Source of the DNA: an uncultured Desulfuromusa sp.
GTDB lineage: Bacteria > Desulfobacterota > Desulfuromonadia > Desulfuromonadales > Geopsychrobacteraceae
DNA: 64,000 nucleotides
Assembly (NCBI RefSeq): GCF_963675815.1
Contig: NZ_OY776574.1
Span: forward strand, 2,722,001 to 2,786,000
Direction: 5' to 3'
Shown here: positions 36,833-46,000 of the stretch, one piece after another
Numbering within the stretch: the first letter of the stretch is position 1
Layout: each line of letters starts with the position of its first letter
Translations under genes and position numbers: made by a program
Notes under the pieces: model-generated
Databases searched by the model: none
Told to the model about the DNA's origin: nothing
What the model saw: the letters and a program-made list of their open reading frames with translations, nothing else

Positions 36833-37437
36833 TTTTTTTTGAAATTACGCCGAATCCAGACATTGAGAGCAGTAATAAACAATAATCCCAAAATTGTCAG
36901 TCCGAACTTGGCTGACAAACTTTGAGCCTGTTGCCAACTACTTCCCCCCAAGTAGCCAATTCCTGGATAACAGATTCCCCATAAAACAGCGCTGAAGAGC
37001 GCATAGCCGCAAAATGGCTTTCCGGGAAGGCCTGAGAGACCAGCAATAAAAGGCGTTATGCCGCGAATTGGACCGAGGAATCTAGCAAAAAAGATACTTT
37101 TACCGCCATGATCAACGAAAAAAAGCTCAGATCGTTTAACCAGACTGTAATGTTTTTGAAAACTCCTTAATTTAAGAAGTTTGCTCCCGTAATAAAATCC
37201 CAGCCAAAAACTGAGAAGATCGCCTAATAACGCCCCAGCTATTGTCACCGTAGACAGTAATATGAAGGAACATTTCCCGTGTAAAATGAGAAATCCTGCG
37301 AGGACGACCAGCGAGCTGCCAGGGATCAGCAATCCAATCATGGGTAAGGATTCGCTAAAAGAGATCAGAAAAAAAATTGCAAGGTAAGCAGTTCCATCAG
37401 GTAAAAATTCAATAAATTGTTGCAACCAGTTTTCCAT
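36829..37437 (-). CDS. DedA/SNARE-associated family membrane protein
   Basis: A 202-residue inner-membrane protein. Family segments are PMIGLLIPGSSLVVLAGF, a glycine-rich membrane loop GDLLSFWLGFYYGSKLL, and FFARFLGPIRGITPFIAGLSG. DedA proteins are linked to lipid (undecaprenyl phosphate or phospholipid) translocation and envelope health. It is the last gene of a minus-strand group; the HD gene ends six bases upstream. Confidence 0.88.
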   Translation of the reverse strand: MENWLQQFIEFLPDGTAYLAIFFLISFSESLPMIGLLIPGSSLVVLAGFLILHGKCSFILLSTVTIAGALLGDLLSFWLGFYYGSKLLKLRSFQKHYSLVKRSELFFVDHGGKSIFFARFLGPIRGITPFIAGLSGLPGKPFCGYALFSAVLWGICYPGIGYLGGSSWQQAQSLSAKFGLTILGLLFITALNVWIRRNFKKN

Positions 37438-37443
37438 AACGAC

Positions 37444-38010
37444 CTAAGTTGGCTCAAATTTTTTACACCATTGATCAAAAATTTTCACTTTGCCCTTGCC
37501 ATACTTAGCAAGTTTATCACGAACCTCTTCACGAGTTTTCTCCCGGTTGCGATTTTTAATTCCTTTGGAATAGAATAAATCCGCGTAGCAGATAATCTGT
37601 TCTTCCAGAGTCTCCGGGCACATATCGAGAACGGGCAGAGGGAGTTTTTTTTTGCTGATTTCCTGAGCTGTTAACCCAATCCCAATATGTCGTTCACAAA
37701 CTCTCGCATGTTTGAATAACCCTTCTGCTTCGAGGATTTCTTTCCCCCGGATCCCATGCTGTAAATAGTCTCCTGTGCCATGACAATGCAGATCTGGGGT
37801 GTCTGTCATGATCATGCCGATATCATGCAACATTGCCGCTTCAGCCAGAAATTTTACATCAACAGTTGCACCCAGATTTTGCAGATAGCGTCCTATGCTT
37901 AAGGCTTTCCGGGTAACAAGGCGACTATGATCCAGAAGAATTTTCCGTGCTTGCAGGTTTTTTGAATAGTATTTGTTAATAATTGAAATAGGGTGGCAGG
38001 ATTTTTTCAT
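37444..38010 (-). CDS. HD-domain protein (putative phosphohydrolase)
   Basis: A 188-residue protein with an HD core: an N-terminal His in LLDHSRLV, HDIG in AMLHDIGMIM, then metal-site histidines in LHCHGTGDYLQH and VCERHIG. The family hydrolyses phosphoester or nucleotide bonds; the substrate is unknown. It overlaps the upstream lipoprotein gene by four bases and is part of the ferredoxin-lipoprotein-HD-DedA minus-strand operon. Confidence 0.85.
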   Translation of the reverse strand: MKKSCHPISIINKYYSKNLQARKILLDHSRLVTRKALSIGRYLQNLGATVDVKFLAEAAMLHDIGMIMTDTPDLHCHGTGDYLQHGIRGKEILEAEGLFKHARVCERHIGIGLTAQEISKKKLPLPVLDMCPETLEEQIICYADLFYSKGIKNRNREKTREEVRDKLAKYGKGKVKIFDQWCKKFEPT

Positions 38011-38687
38011 TGTGTGACCGGTTCGGAATAGCGTTCAGGGCGAACTATTTCAGTGAAGCTATCCACAATATCCTGAAAAACAGGCAATAGTTCATCAAAT
38101 CGGGAAGATGGATAATCGAGTGAAATAATGAAATTTTGCTTTTTCCCCAGAATTGCAATTGTCAGCAACCCATAATTTTTATCATGACCAAGGAATTTTA
38201 GGGCTGGACCCGCAGAGTGGTCAAAGTGCTCTGCTTTCCCCGATTTCAATTCCGGCATATTTGTTAAATAATTACTGAGTAGATCGGGAAGATCGGTTGT
38301 CTTATTGCGAGGTAGGATTCTGATGAGCATATGCCCGCCGTTGTCATTATTTCTGTGTGGATTCTCAGCTATCCAACTCACTGTATCTGCTCTGTATTGT
38401 GGTGAAGAGACGGGAATAATAACTCTTCTCCAGTTTTGCGGGTGTTTAATTGCAAAATTCAGTTTGGCATCAATATAAAGCTGTTCATTGAATTCATTGC
38501 CCTGCACATTTTGTATCAGGGACGACTGGCAACCCGAGAGTACCGGAACTGAACAGCCGACAATGGTTAAACAACAATACCATCCTGCAAGTTTTCTCCT
38601 TTTATCAGTCCTGAAAACATGCTTTGCCGGAGATAAGATTCCAAAGATATGCTGAATAATGACTGGAAGGATTTTCTGCAAAATCAT
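38007..38687 (-). CDS. Hypothetical lipoprotein or exported protein
   Basis: A 226-residue protein that I do not recognise. A hydrophobic stretch with a lipobox-like VLSGC lies near residue 50, unusually far from ATG 38687, preceded by a basic KRRK. The true signal may therefore start later at a non-standard codon, although no in-frame ATG, GTG or TTG is evident there. The mature part (FNEQLYIDAKLNFAIKHPQNW and later GKKQNFIISLDYPSS) resembles small periplasmic PsbP/DUF-type proteins in general pattern only. TAATG couples it to the ferredoxin gene; GGGAAG gives an SD for ATG 38687. Confidence 0.6.
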   Translation of the reverse strand: MILQKILPVIIQHIFGILSPAKHVFRTDKRRKLAGWYCCLTIVGCSVPVLSGCQSSLIQNVQGNEFNEQLYIDAKLNFAIKHPQNWRRVIIPVSSPQYRADTVSWIAENPHRNNDNGGHMLIRILPRNKTTDLPDLLSNYLTNMPELKSGKAEHFDHSAGPALKFLGHDKNYGLLTIAILGKKQNFIISLDYPSSRFDELLPVFQDIVDSFTEIVRPERYSEPVTQ

Positions 38688-38878
38688 TAATCTTCCCAGT
38701 TAATACAGGCAACCGGACAGTTATCCATCGCTTCTTCTATTTTTTCTTCCGTGTCGCCGGTTGGGTTATGAATTCCGGCCAAATGTTCAGATACCATCTT
38801 AAACACTTTGGGGCAGATACGGGTACAGGTTTCACAGCCGATGCATTCACTTTGGTCCAGGTAGGGAGTTCTGGGCAT
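38687..38878 (-). CDS. Ferredoxin, single [4Fe-4S] type
   Basis: A 63-residue ferredoxin. CIGCETCTRICP gives three cluster ligands, and the fourth is the Cys of DNCPVACI. Two further cysteines could form a disulfide, as in Desulfovibrio-type monocluster ferredoxins. It is first in the minus-strand operon. It could serve KorAB, which lacks its own ferredoxin subunit, but this is only a suggestion from proximity. Confidence 0.88.
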   Translation of the reverse strand: MPRTPYLDQSECIGCETCTRICPKVFKMVSEHLAGIHNPTGDTEEKIEEAMDNCPVACINWED

Positions 38879-39036
38879 GGGGTTTTCCTTTCATTACAAA
38901 AAATAGGGCAAATGTATATTCCCACTATTAATTTACCATCCTTGCCTTGTTTGACAAACCTCTTGTTTGTTTTTTTGCCCAACTATGGTAATTGATTAAA
39001 ATTAATAATTAGTTTTTTATTGCTGTGAGGAATGAA

Positions 39037-40509
39037 TTGATAAAAACAGTTGGCTTGAGGACCGAAATTCTGATTACTCTGACACTTTTGTTGGGGGCCG
39101 CATTATTGCTGGGTGGGATCATGATGCTGCGCTTAATGGAGAAAAGTTTGTTGGAAGAGCGTGTAGGCCAGCTGGAATCACTGTCGAATATTTTAGCTCA
39201 ATCATTGGTCATGAATGCTAATGATATGAGTCTTCTCACCCGATTGCCGGATAATCTTAACTATGTTAATTGGCGGGTCTATGATGAAGATCTCAATACT
39301 ATAAACTCTTATGTTGCTGAAGGGATATCACCATTTTCTTCTTCCAGGCGGCAGATGGCAAAATTGTCGGCTGATCCGCAGCGGAAGGTACATTTTCCAA
39401 CACTGCTGAACCTTTTTGACCAATCAGAACCATTTGTCCATTTTCTTCTTCCGTTAAGGGCTGATAAGCGTTTTTACGGGTTGTTGGAATTATCTTTTTC
39501 CCTTGCAGATATCCGTTCTAATCTTTCGAAATCTCAGCAACTTATAGTCATCTATGTTGTCCTATATGGTGCGGTTTTGATTCTGGCCGGATACTATTTA
39601 TTACAACGTAATATTGTTAATCCTGCCCGTAATCTACTCAAAGCAACTGAGGAAGTCAGTTGTGGAAACCTGGAGACCCGTTTGCCAACTGCCGGACCAA
39701 CTGAGATCAGACAATTGGCCGTTGCATATAATCACATGGTTGAAGCTCTGCAAACGAGTCGTGGTGAGACGGAACTACATATTGCATCACTGGAAGAGAT
39801 CAACCGGGAATTACAGCGTGCACGTGCTGAACTGATTCGCAGTGAAAAGATGGCCTCGGTCGGCCAGCTAGCTGCTGGGCTGGCGCATGAATTGGGGAAC
39901 CCTCTCGCGGCTTTAATTGGTTATCTTGAAATTTTGAAACAGAAAATTGAAACTGGTTCTGAAAAAGATATTATCGAACGTTCACTTGTTGAAACCAATC
40001 GCATTGATTTTCTGGTAAGAGAACTGCTGGATTTTTCCCGACCGACTGATGCTGCACAGGTGGAATCCGTTGATCTGGTTTTTGCCTTGAACTCTTCTGT
40101 TCAATTGTTAAAAAACCAAGGCGCTTTGGCAGATATTGAAATCATTGATAATTTACCAGAGACTTTGCCTCCTATCAGCATAGATCCTAATAAATTGCAG
40201 CAGGTTTTGATCAACCTGTTGCTGAATGCCGCTCAGGCTTGCGCCAAAAAGGGTAAAATAACTCTTTCTTCCGGGGTTGATGAAGCTTCTGTCTGGTTGG
40301 GGATTAGAGATAATGGTTGTGGCATTGTTGCTGCAGACCTCAACAAAATATTTGATCCTTTCTTTACCACGAAATCACCAGGTGAGGGGACAGGACTCGG
40401 TTTGGCGATCTGCCAGAGGATAATTGAGGAGATCGGTGGAACAATTGATGTAGAATCTTCCGTGGGGGAGGGGAGTCTGTTTAAGATTATTTTTCCAAAA
40501 ACTCCATGA
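39037..40509 (+). CDS. Membrane sensor histidine kinase, orphan
   Basis: A 490-residue two-component sensor with TM1 near residues 7-32, a periplasmic sensor region to about 160, and TM2 near 165-185. A HAMP linker follows, then HisKA with the phospho-accepting His in GLAHELGNPLAAL (near 283) and HATPase with DNGCGI and GEGTGLGL. TTG 39037 follows GAGGAATGAA, so it is preferred to GTG 39025. No response regulator is adjacent. It lies just before the sigma-54-driven minor pilin operon, so it might act on a pilus regulator. Confidence 0.9.
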   Translation: MIKTVGLRTEILITLTLLLGAALLLGGIMMLRLMEKSLLEERVGQLESLSNILAQSLVMNANDMSLLTRLPDNLNYVNWRVYDEDLNTINSYVAEGISPFSSSRRQMAKLSADPQRKVHFPTLLNLFDQSEPFVHFLLPLRADKRFYGLLELSFSLADIRSNLSKSQQLIVIYVVLYGAVLILAGYYLLQRNIVNPARNLLKATEEVSCGNLETRLPTAGPTEIRQLAVAYNHMVEALQTSRGETELHIASLEEINRELQRARAELIRSEKMASVGQLAAGLAHELGNPLAALIGYLEILKQKIETGSEKDIIERSLVETNRIDFLVRELLDFSRPTDAAQVESVDLVFALNSSVQLLKNQGALADIEIIDNLPETLPPISIDPNKLQQVLINLLLNAAQACAKKGKITLSSGVDEASVWLGIRDNGCGIVAADLNKIFDPFFTTKSPGEGTGLGLAICQRIIEEIGGTIDVESSVGEGSLFKIIFPKTP

Positions 40510-40515
40510 TATTCT

Positions 40516-40561
40516 AGTGCAAAATTTGCATATATGACGTCTGCATGAGTTGCACTTTTTT
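40516..40561 (+). terminator. Probable terminator after the sensor kinase
   Basis: AGTGCAA (40516-40522) pairs with TTGCACT (40550-40556), with an inner TGCA/TGCA pairing possible, followed by a T run to about 40561. Confidence 0.5.
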
Positions 40562-40590
40562 AGATAATCATCGTTATTTACAATTAAAAG

Positions 40591-40604
40591 ATAAGTATAC
40601 TTAT
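40591..40604 (+). promoter_or_regulatory. Palindrome ATAAGTATACTTAT upstream of the minor pilin promoter
   Basis: This is a perfect 14-bp palindrome, 22 bases before the sigma-54 -24 element. It could be a protein-binding site, but its distance is shorter than usual for an enhancer-binding protein, so its role is uncertain. Confidence 0.4.
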
Positions 40605-40626
40605 GTAGTTATTCAACCTTGATAAG

Positions 40627-40641
40627 TGGCACGAAAACTGC
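40627..40641 (+). promoter_or_regulatory. Sigma-54 promoter of the minor pilin operon
   Basis: TGGCACGAAAACTGC has the invariant GG and GC separated by exactly ten bases and matches the -24/-12 consensus well. Transcription would start about 25 bases before fimT. PilR encoded in this window is the likely activator. Confidence 0.85.
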
Positions 40642-40679
40642 GGGAAATGTTTGTATTGAATATTTAATAGGGAATTGAA

Positions 40680-41129
40680 ATGATGAAAAGCTCAAGAGGT
40701 TTTACACTTTTAGAAGTTATTGTTGTTGTTGCTATCATCGGTATTATGTCCGCTATTGCAATCCCGGCTATCAATAGTTGGGCGCCAAATTATCGGCTGA
40801 AGAGCGCTGCTCGGGAGTTGTATTCGAATATGCAGAAGGCCAAAGGTGCAGCAGTGAAAACCAATACAACGGTGACGATGACGTTTACTGCAGGAACCGG
40901 CGTTCCATGTGAAGGGGGCGGATACATTTTTGCAGATGCCAATGGGAATAATATTGCTGAAGTGACAGTTGATAAAGGAGTGTGTATCTCTTCAGGTGGA
41001 TTCCCTTCTGGTTTTAGTCCCACAGGAACAGCATCGGGCGCTACGGGAACTGTGTCTGTCTCTCATGTTAACTTAAGTAAAATCTATACGTTGACACAAA
41101 CAATTGCTGGGGCTCTATCTTTAAAATAG
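40680..41129 (+). CDS. fimT: Minor pilin, FimT/GspH type
   Basis: A 149-residue prepilin. The cleavage motif SSRG|FTLLEVIVV gives a short basic leader, Glu5 and a hydrophobic helix, followed by a GspH/FimT-like globular part (ARELYSNMQKAKGAAVKTN). It would be processed by PilD and placed at the pilus tip or base. It is first of a tight operon with pilW, pilV, pilX and pilY1. GGGAATTGAA precedes the ATG. Confidence 0.88.
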   Translation: MMKSSRGFTLLEVIVVVAIIGIMSAIAIPAINSWAPNYRLKSAARELYSNMQKAKGAAVKTNTTVTMTFTAGTGVPCEGGGYIFADANGNNIAEVTVDKGVCISSGGFPSGFSPTGTASGATGTVSVSHVNLSKIYTLTQTIAGALSLK

Positions 41130-41140
41130 GGTATACAAAA

Positions 41141-41968
41141 ATGAATAGTAAAAATAATAATATTGGATTTACCCTTGTTGAATTAATTGTCGCTGTGGCT
41201 ATTTCTGGGGTCATTATGACCGGTATATACTCTGCATTCAAAACGCAACAGGATAGTTATCTGGTGCAGGAGCAGGTGGCTGAAGTACAACAGAACATTA
41301 GAGCCAGTATCGATTATATGATGAGAGATCTACGCATGGCAGGGTTTGATCCGACGCAATCAGGTAATTTCAGTATTACCGATGTTCGCTCGCGTGATCT
41401 GGATAATGTCCTAGATGTGGGGGGGAACCCGGCAATAACTTTTACCGTAGATTTAAATGAAGATGGAACTTTGGATTTAAACGAAACAATTTCATATTCT
41501 TTGTATGAATATCCCGTATCAACTCCGGCTGACAGTGACGGTATTAGTGATTTGTCACTGACTCAAGGAGGTGGAGGCCGACAATTATTGGGTGAAAGCA
41601 TTATTGCTATGGGTTTAGCTTATTCTTATGTTGGTGCAGGTGGTGATGTCGTTACCGATGCCGGAGGTAATGTTATCTGGGCGATTGATTCGGATAATGA
41701 CAATGATCTTGATAGGGATTTAGATACAAATAATGACGGAGTGATTGATATTGCGGATAATCCACTTGGGACCGCACTTGCGACAGACATTGATATTGAG
41801 AATATTGTCGCGATTAAAATATGGTTGTTGGCTCAAACCAAAGCGCGAAATCAATATTTTACAGAAAATCGGACTTTTGTTGTTGCTAACCAGCGAATTA
41901 CTCCAAATGACAACAACAGGCATCGGTTGATGGAAACAACTGTACAATGCCGAAATATGGGGTTGTGA
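41141..41968 (+). CDS. pilW: Minor pilin PilW with calcium-loop-like segment
   Basis: A 275-residue prepilin with NNIG|FTLVELIVAVAISG. PilW features follow (QQNIRASIDYMMRDLRMAGFDP). Near residues 185-205 an Asp-rich stretch contains DTNNDGVIDIAD, which resembles an EF-hand or dockerin-type calcium loop. It is placed 11 bases after fimT. Minor pilins of this group prime pilus assembly and carry PilY1. Confidence 0.87.
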   Translation: MNSKNNNIGFTLVELIVAVAISGVIMTGIYSAFKTQQDSYLVQEQVAEVQQNIRASIDYMMRDLRMAGFDPTQSGNFSITDVRSRDLDNVLDVGGNPAITFTVDLNEDGTLDLNETISYSLYEYPVSTPADSDGISDLSLTQGGGGRQLLGESIIAMGLAYSYVGAGGDVVTDAGGNVIWAIDSDNDNDLDRDLDTNNDGVIDIADNPLGTALATDIDIENIVAIKIWLLAQTKARNQYFTENRTFVVANQRITPNDNNRHRLMETTVQCRNMGL

Positions 41969-41971
41969 TTT

Positions 41972-42439
41972 ATGACATCTACTTGTGAGAATCAGAATGG
42001 CTTTACTCTTGTTGAACTCTTGATTGCACTGACTATTTTTGCCGTTGGTATCTTAGGCGTTGCTTCAATGCAGTTGACGTCTATAACGGGTAATGGCAAG
42101 GCTAATAGAGTGACCGAGGCGAGTACTTTGGTTGCTGACCAAATCGAAACATTCTTGTCTCTTGATTATGATGATGCTGCTTTAGATGATACTGATGCTG
42201 ATGGCACAAACCAGGATGCTGATTCTGATGGAGACGATGATGATGGCGGCAACTTTGGGCTGGATGATGTCACTGTCGCCTCTGCTGACGGTAATGCCAT
42301 GTCGATAGATGGAAACTACCAGCTTTTTTGGAACATTGCTGTCGATTTTCCTGCCGCAGGCATGAAGACAGTTAATGTTATCGTTGATCCTCCTGGTGCG
42401 GGTCGGAATGTTTCTATGTCGATTGTAAAGGTGGATTGA
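41972..42439 (+). CDS. pilV: Minor pilin PilV, Asp-rich
   Basis: A 155-residue prepilin with NQNG|FTLVELLIALTIFAVGILGVASMQ, the PilV signature. Residues about 64-90 hold many aspartates (DADSDGDDDDGG), unusual for a pilin and suggestive of metal or calcium binding. It begins three bases after the pilW stop. Confidence 0.87.
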   Translation: MTSTCENQNGFTLVELLIALTIFAVGILGVASMQLTSITGNGKANRVTEASTLVADQIETFLSLDYDDAALDDTDADGTNQDADSDGDDDDGGNFGLDDVTVASADGNAMSIDGNYQLFWNIAVDFPAAGMKTVNVIVDPPGAGRNVSMSIVKVD

Positions 42440-42443
42440 GACC

Positions 42444-43031
42444 ATGAACAATTCAAAAGACATGAAGATAATAAGAAAAAAGACTGTCAATAACGAGCAG
42501 GGATTTGTTTTGATTTCTGCTCTGATGATGCTTGTGATTCTTCTGGTTATTGGCATTGCTGCGACAAATACTACAACAATTGAGCTTCAGATCTCTGGGA
42601 ATGACAAAGCGGCCAAACAAAATTTTTATGCAGCAGAATCTTCAGCTTATGAGGGTTACGGGGTGCTGAAAAACGTTAAAGATGAAATTTTAAGTGGGGC
42701 TGCTCCCCCTTTTGTACAAGTTACGGCATCGAGTCGAGATGTTGACATAGAAACATTTCGTGACGATCAGCGGAATGAGCTGATTAGTGGCATAAGAGAT
42801 GGAACAACCTGGATTGCAGAGGGTGAAGTCAATGAAAATAGCGCGGACGGCGCGCTTGATAATACCAGTTATCGATCTATAGATATGGGTGCCAGTCAGG
42901 GTTCAAGTCTTTCACTTAATAATTCTACCGGGGGCGTCGTTCACACCTATGTTGTTGTCGGTCGATACGACGAGGCAACTGGTGGTCGTCGTGGTGAAGC
43001 TATGATTGAAATAGGCTTGCGCATTAAATAA
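42444..43031 (+). CDS. pilX: Minor pilin PilX
   Basis: A 195-residue protein with NEQG|FVLISALMMLVILLVIGIAATNT. Position 5 is not Glu, as usual in PilX, and the next part YAAESSAYEG is typical. It follows pilV by four bases and precedes pilY1. PilX helps link PilY1 to the minor pilin complex. Confidence 0.87.
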   Translation: MNNSKDMKIIRKKTVNNEQGFVLISALMMLVILLVIGIAATNTTTIELQISGNDKAAKQNFYAAESSAYEGYGVLKNVKDEILSGAAPPFVQVTASSRDVDIETFRDDQRNELISGIRDGTTWIAEGEVNENSADGALDNTSYRSIDMGASQGSSLSLNNSTGGVVHTYVVVGRYDEATGGRRGEAMIEIGLRIK

Positions 43032-43047
43032 ACAGAAAGGGATTTTC

Positions 43048-46000
43048 ATGCTTAAAAGAGACCTGTTGCTTATATGTTGCCTGTGTCTTTTTGCTCCAGC
43101 GGCTTTTGCCGGAGATATTGATATAAGTAACACCCCCATGGAAACGAAAGTGCAATCAGCACCACCACTGGTTATGTTTCTGATGGATGATTCCGGCAGT
43201 ATGGATTGGGAAGTTATGACACCTGAGTTGGATGGAAAATTTGGCGGCGATGAATATGTATTGCCGGAAGTTGGATCAAATTATTCTGGTGATGTTTTGA
43301 GCGGATCAGAAAGGCTGGAATGGAAATCACAGTGGTCGGGGTATAATAAAATTTTCTACAATCCACAAACCAGTTATCGCCCTTGGCCGGGGAAGGCGGA
43401 CGCCAGCACGTTAACACCTTTAGGCAATGCTCATAGTGGAACAGCAACGCTGGATTTGAATGCTGAATATACTAGCGTCAATCTCACTTTTACTGGTCAA
43501 ATAGTTGGTGATAATGATGATTCTACCTACACTGAGATTGGCAGTTGGATTAATTCCAGTTCTCCCGATCCCTATGGTGGTAGTGCTCGATATACATCTA
43601 CTGAAAGTTCTGCTACCTGGAGTTTGACGATCCCGGAAGCTGGATCGTATGACGTCTATTCTTGGTGGAATTGCTATAACGATCGGGATCAGCATGCGCA
43701 ATATACCATCAAGCATGCGGGCTCTACGACAATAATTAATGATGTGAATCAGCGTGATGAATTAGGAAATACCTGTGGTGACTGGGTCTTATTAGGCGGA
43801 CCATATTCGTTTGATGTCGGAACGGGAGATTCTGTAAGTGTTGCTCGTCATTCTGGTAGTAACGGTAATAGTACACTGGCTGATGCTATACGACTACTTC
43901 CAGCCGGGTCGGTCTCTAGTGGTTCTGTTCTCTCAATTAAGAATGCTCATTATTACACAAAAGATTCTGATGGTAATACCTATCTTGTTAACTTTGATCC
44001 CGTCAACGTGACTCGCAGCTATTACCTGCTGAACGATCAAGATAGCAATGACCGCGTTGATGATGAAGAGCTGACACTTGTAGCAGAGGCCGATATCCCC
44101 ACCTCAATAAAAAAAGCTAAATATGACGAAGATGGGAATATTATCGGATATTACACTGCCGCAGAAGATCTGCAGAACTTTGCCAATTGGTATACTTTTT
44201 TTCGACGTCGTGAATTTACGGTCAAGGCTGCGGTTAGCCAGTCTGTTCGTGAGATGGAAGGAGTTAAGGTAGGCTTTCATACGATTAATCACACCGTCAT
44301 TCAGCCCGTTTTACCCATTAAACTTGATATGAGCGCGAATGAAGTCGTGGTCGTTGATGATAGTGATGCTGGATACAACGAGAGCGGCAACTGGACTGAT
44401 TCTAATTCTAGCTCTCCTTACGATAATGGAGCTCGATATACCACTAGTTCGGGGAGTTCTGCAACTTGGAATTTAAACATCCCCTCAACCGGGACATATA
44501 ACGTTTACGCTTGGTGGAACTGCTATAGTGATCGTGACCAGCATGCGCGATATACCATCAATCATGCAGGTTCTACGACAACAATTAATGATGTAAATCA
44601 ACGCGATGCATCCGGAAATACCTGTGGTGAATGGGTTTTATTGGGAGGACCTTACACGTTTAATGAAGGAACGGGTGATTCTATAAGTGTGACACGTCAT
44701 TCTGGCAGCAATGGCAGCAGCACTGTCGCAGATGCTGTCATGGTTGAGAGTACGACGGTTAGCTACGCTAATTTTGATGAAACGGATACTTTGCTGGATC
44801 AGATTTATAGTATTGATTCCAATGGGGGAACTCCACTACGGCAGGGGCTCCAGGATATCGGACAATATTATGATCAGGATGATGGCAATAGCGGTAATAT
44901 CGGTACCTCTCCATTTTCTAGCGAGACAGATGGTGGCGCCTGCCAAAAGTCTTATGCCATTGCCATGACGGATGGTTTTTGGAACGGCAGTTCTCCTGGT
45001 GTTGGCAACACTGACAATGATGATACTTCTTATTCCGGTGTTGCCCCATATACCGATTCATATTCAGATACTCTGGCTGATGTTGCAATGCAGTATTATT
45101 TTGAGGATATTGCAAATTCACTTACTAATATTGTCCCGACCAGCTCTTGTGATCAGGCCTCTCATCAGCATATGGTCACATATTCGGTCTCATTTGGTGT
45201 GACAGGAACGCTGGATCCTGATGATCTCGACGCCGACGGTAATCCTGGCCCCTATTATGAAGATGACCCTTGTTTTTTAAACGAAGCTACTCCAACTCCG
45301 ACTTGGACAAATCCAGGAAGTGGAGATTCCGAAAAAATTGACGATTTATGGCATGCTGCCGTTAACGGCCGAGGGCTTTATTTCAACGCTCAGAGTCCGG
45401 AACAGCTGGTCGACGCTTTAACCGAGATTGTTGCAGCAACATCAAAACCTGCATCAGGTGCTTCAGTATCGGTGAACAGTAATGAATTACAAGAAGGTTT
45501 AGCCGTTTATCAGACTCGATATGTAGCAAATGAGTGGTCTGGCGATGTAGTTGCCTACCCGGTTGATCCCTATAGTGGTGCAATTTTGAACACGGAGAGC
45601 GACATCCTTTGGCACGCCAGGGATGAAATACAGGATATCAGTTACCTGAATCGTAAAATTGTGACTTATGATGGTTCGGTTGGTATCAATTTTTCCTATG
45701 GCTCACTGACGAACACACAAAAAGAGCTCTTGCTTTTTGCTACCGAAGACCCTTCAACCGATGTTGATTTAGCAACAGCGCGCCTGGATTATCTACGCGG
45801 GCGAAACGATGAAGTTAGTACTTATAGCTTCCGCTATAGAGAGAGAAATCTAGGCGATATTGTTCATTCAGCCCCTTCTCTTTCACCTGACAGTGAGACG
45901 ATCTATGTCGGAGCCAATGATGGCATGTTGCATGCGATTGATACCGAAACTGGTGAAGAGCGGTTCGCCTATGTTCCAAATCTGGTTTTTGCAAACCTTA

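Noticed and set aside
38007..39024. Hydrogenase- or nitrogenase-linked ferredoxin operon
   Set aside because: The ferredoxin's partners (lipoprotein, HD, DedA) include no redox enzyme.
40591..40604. ATAAGTATACTTAT as another copy of the icd/acnB operator
   Set aside because: It shares GTATAC only; the flanks and total length differ, so it is not counted in that regulon.
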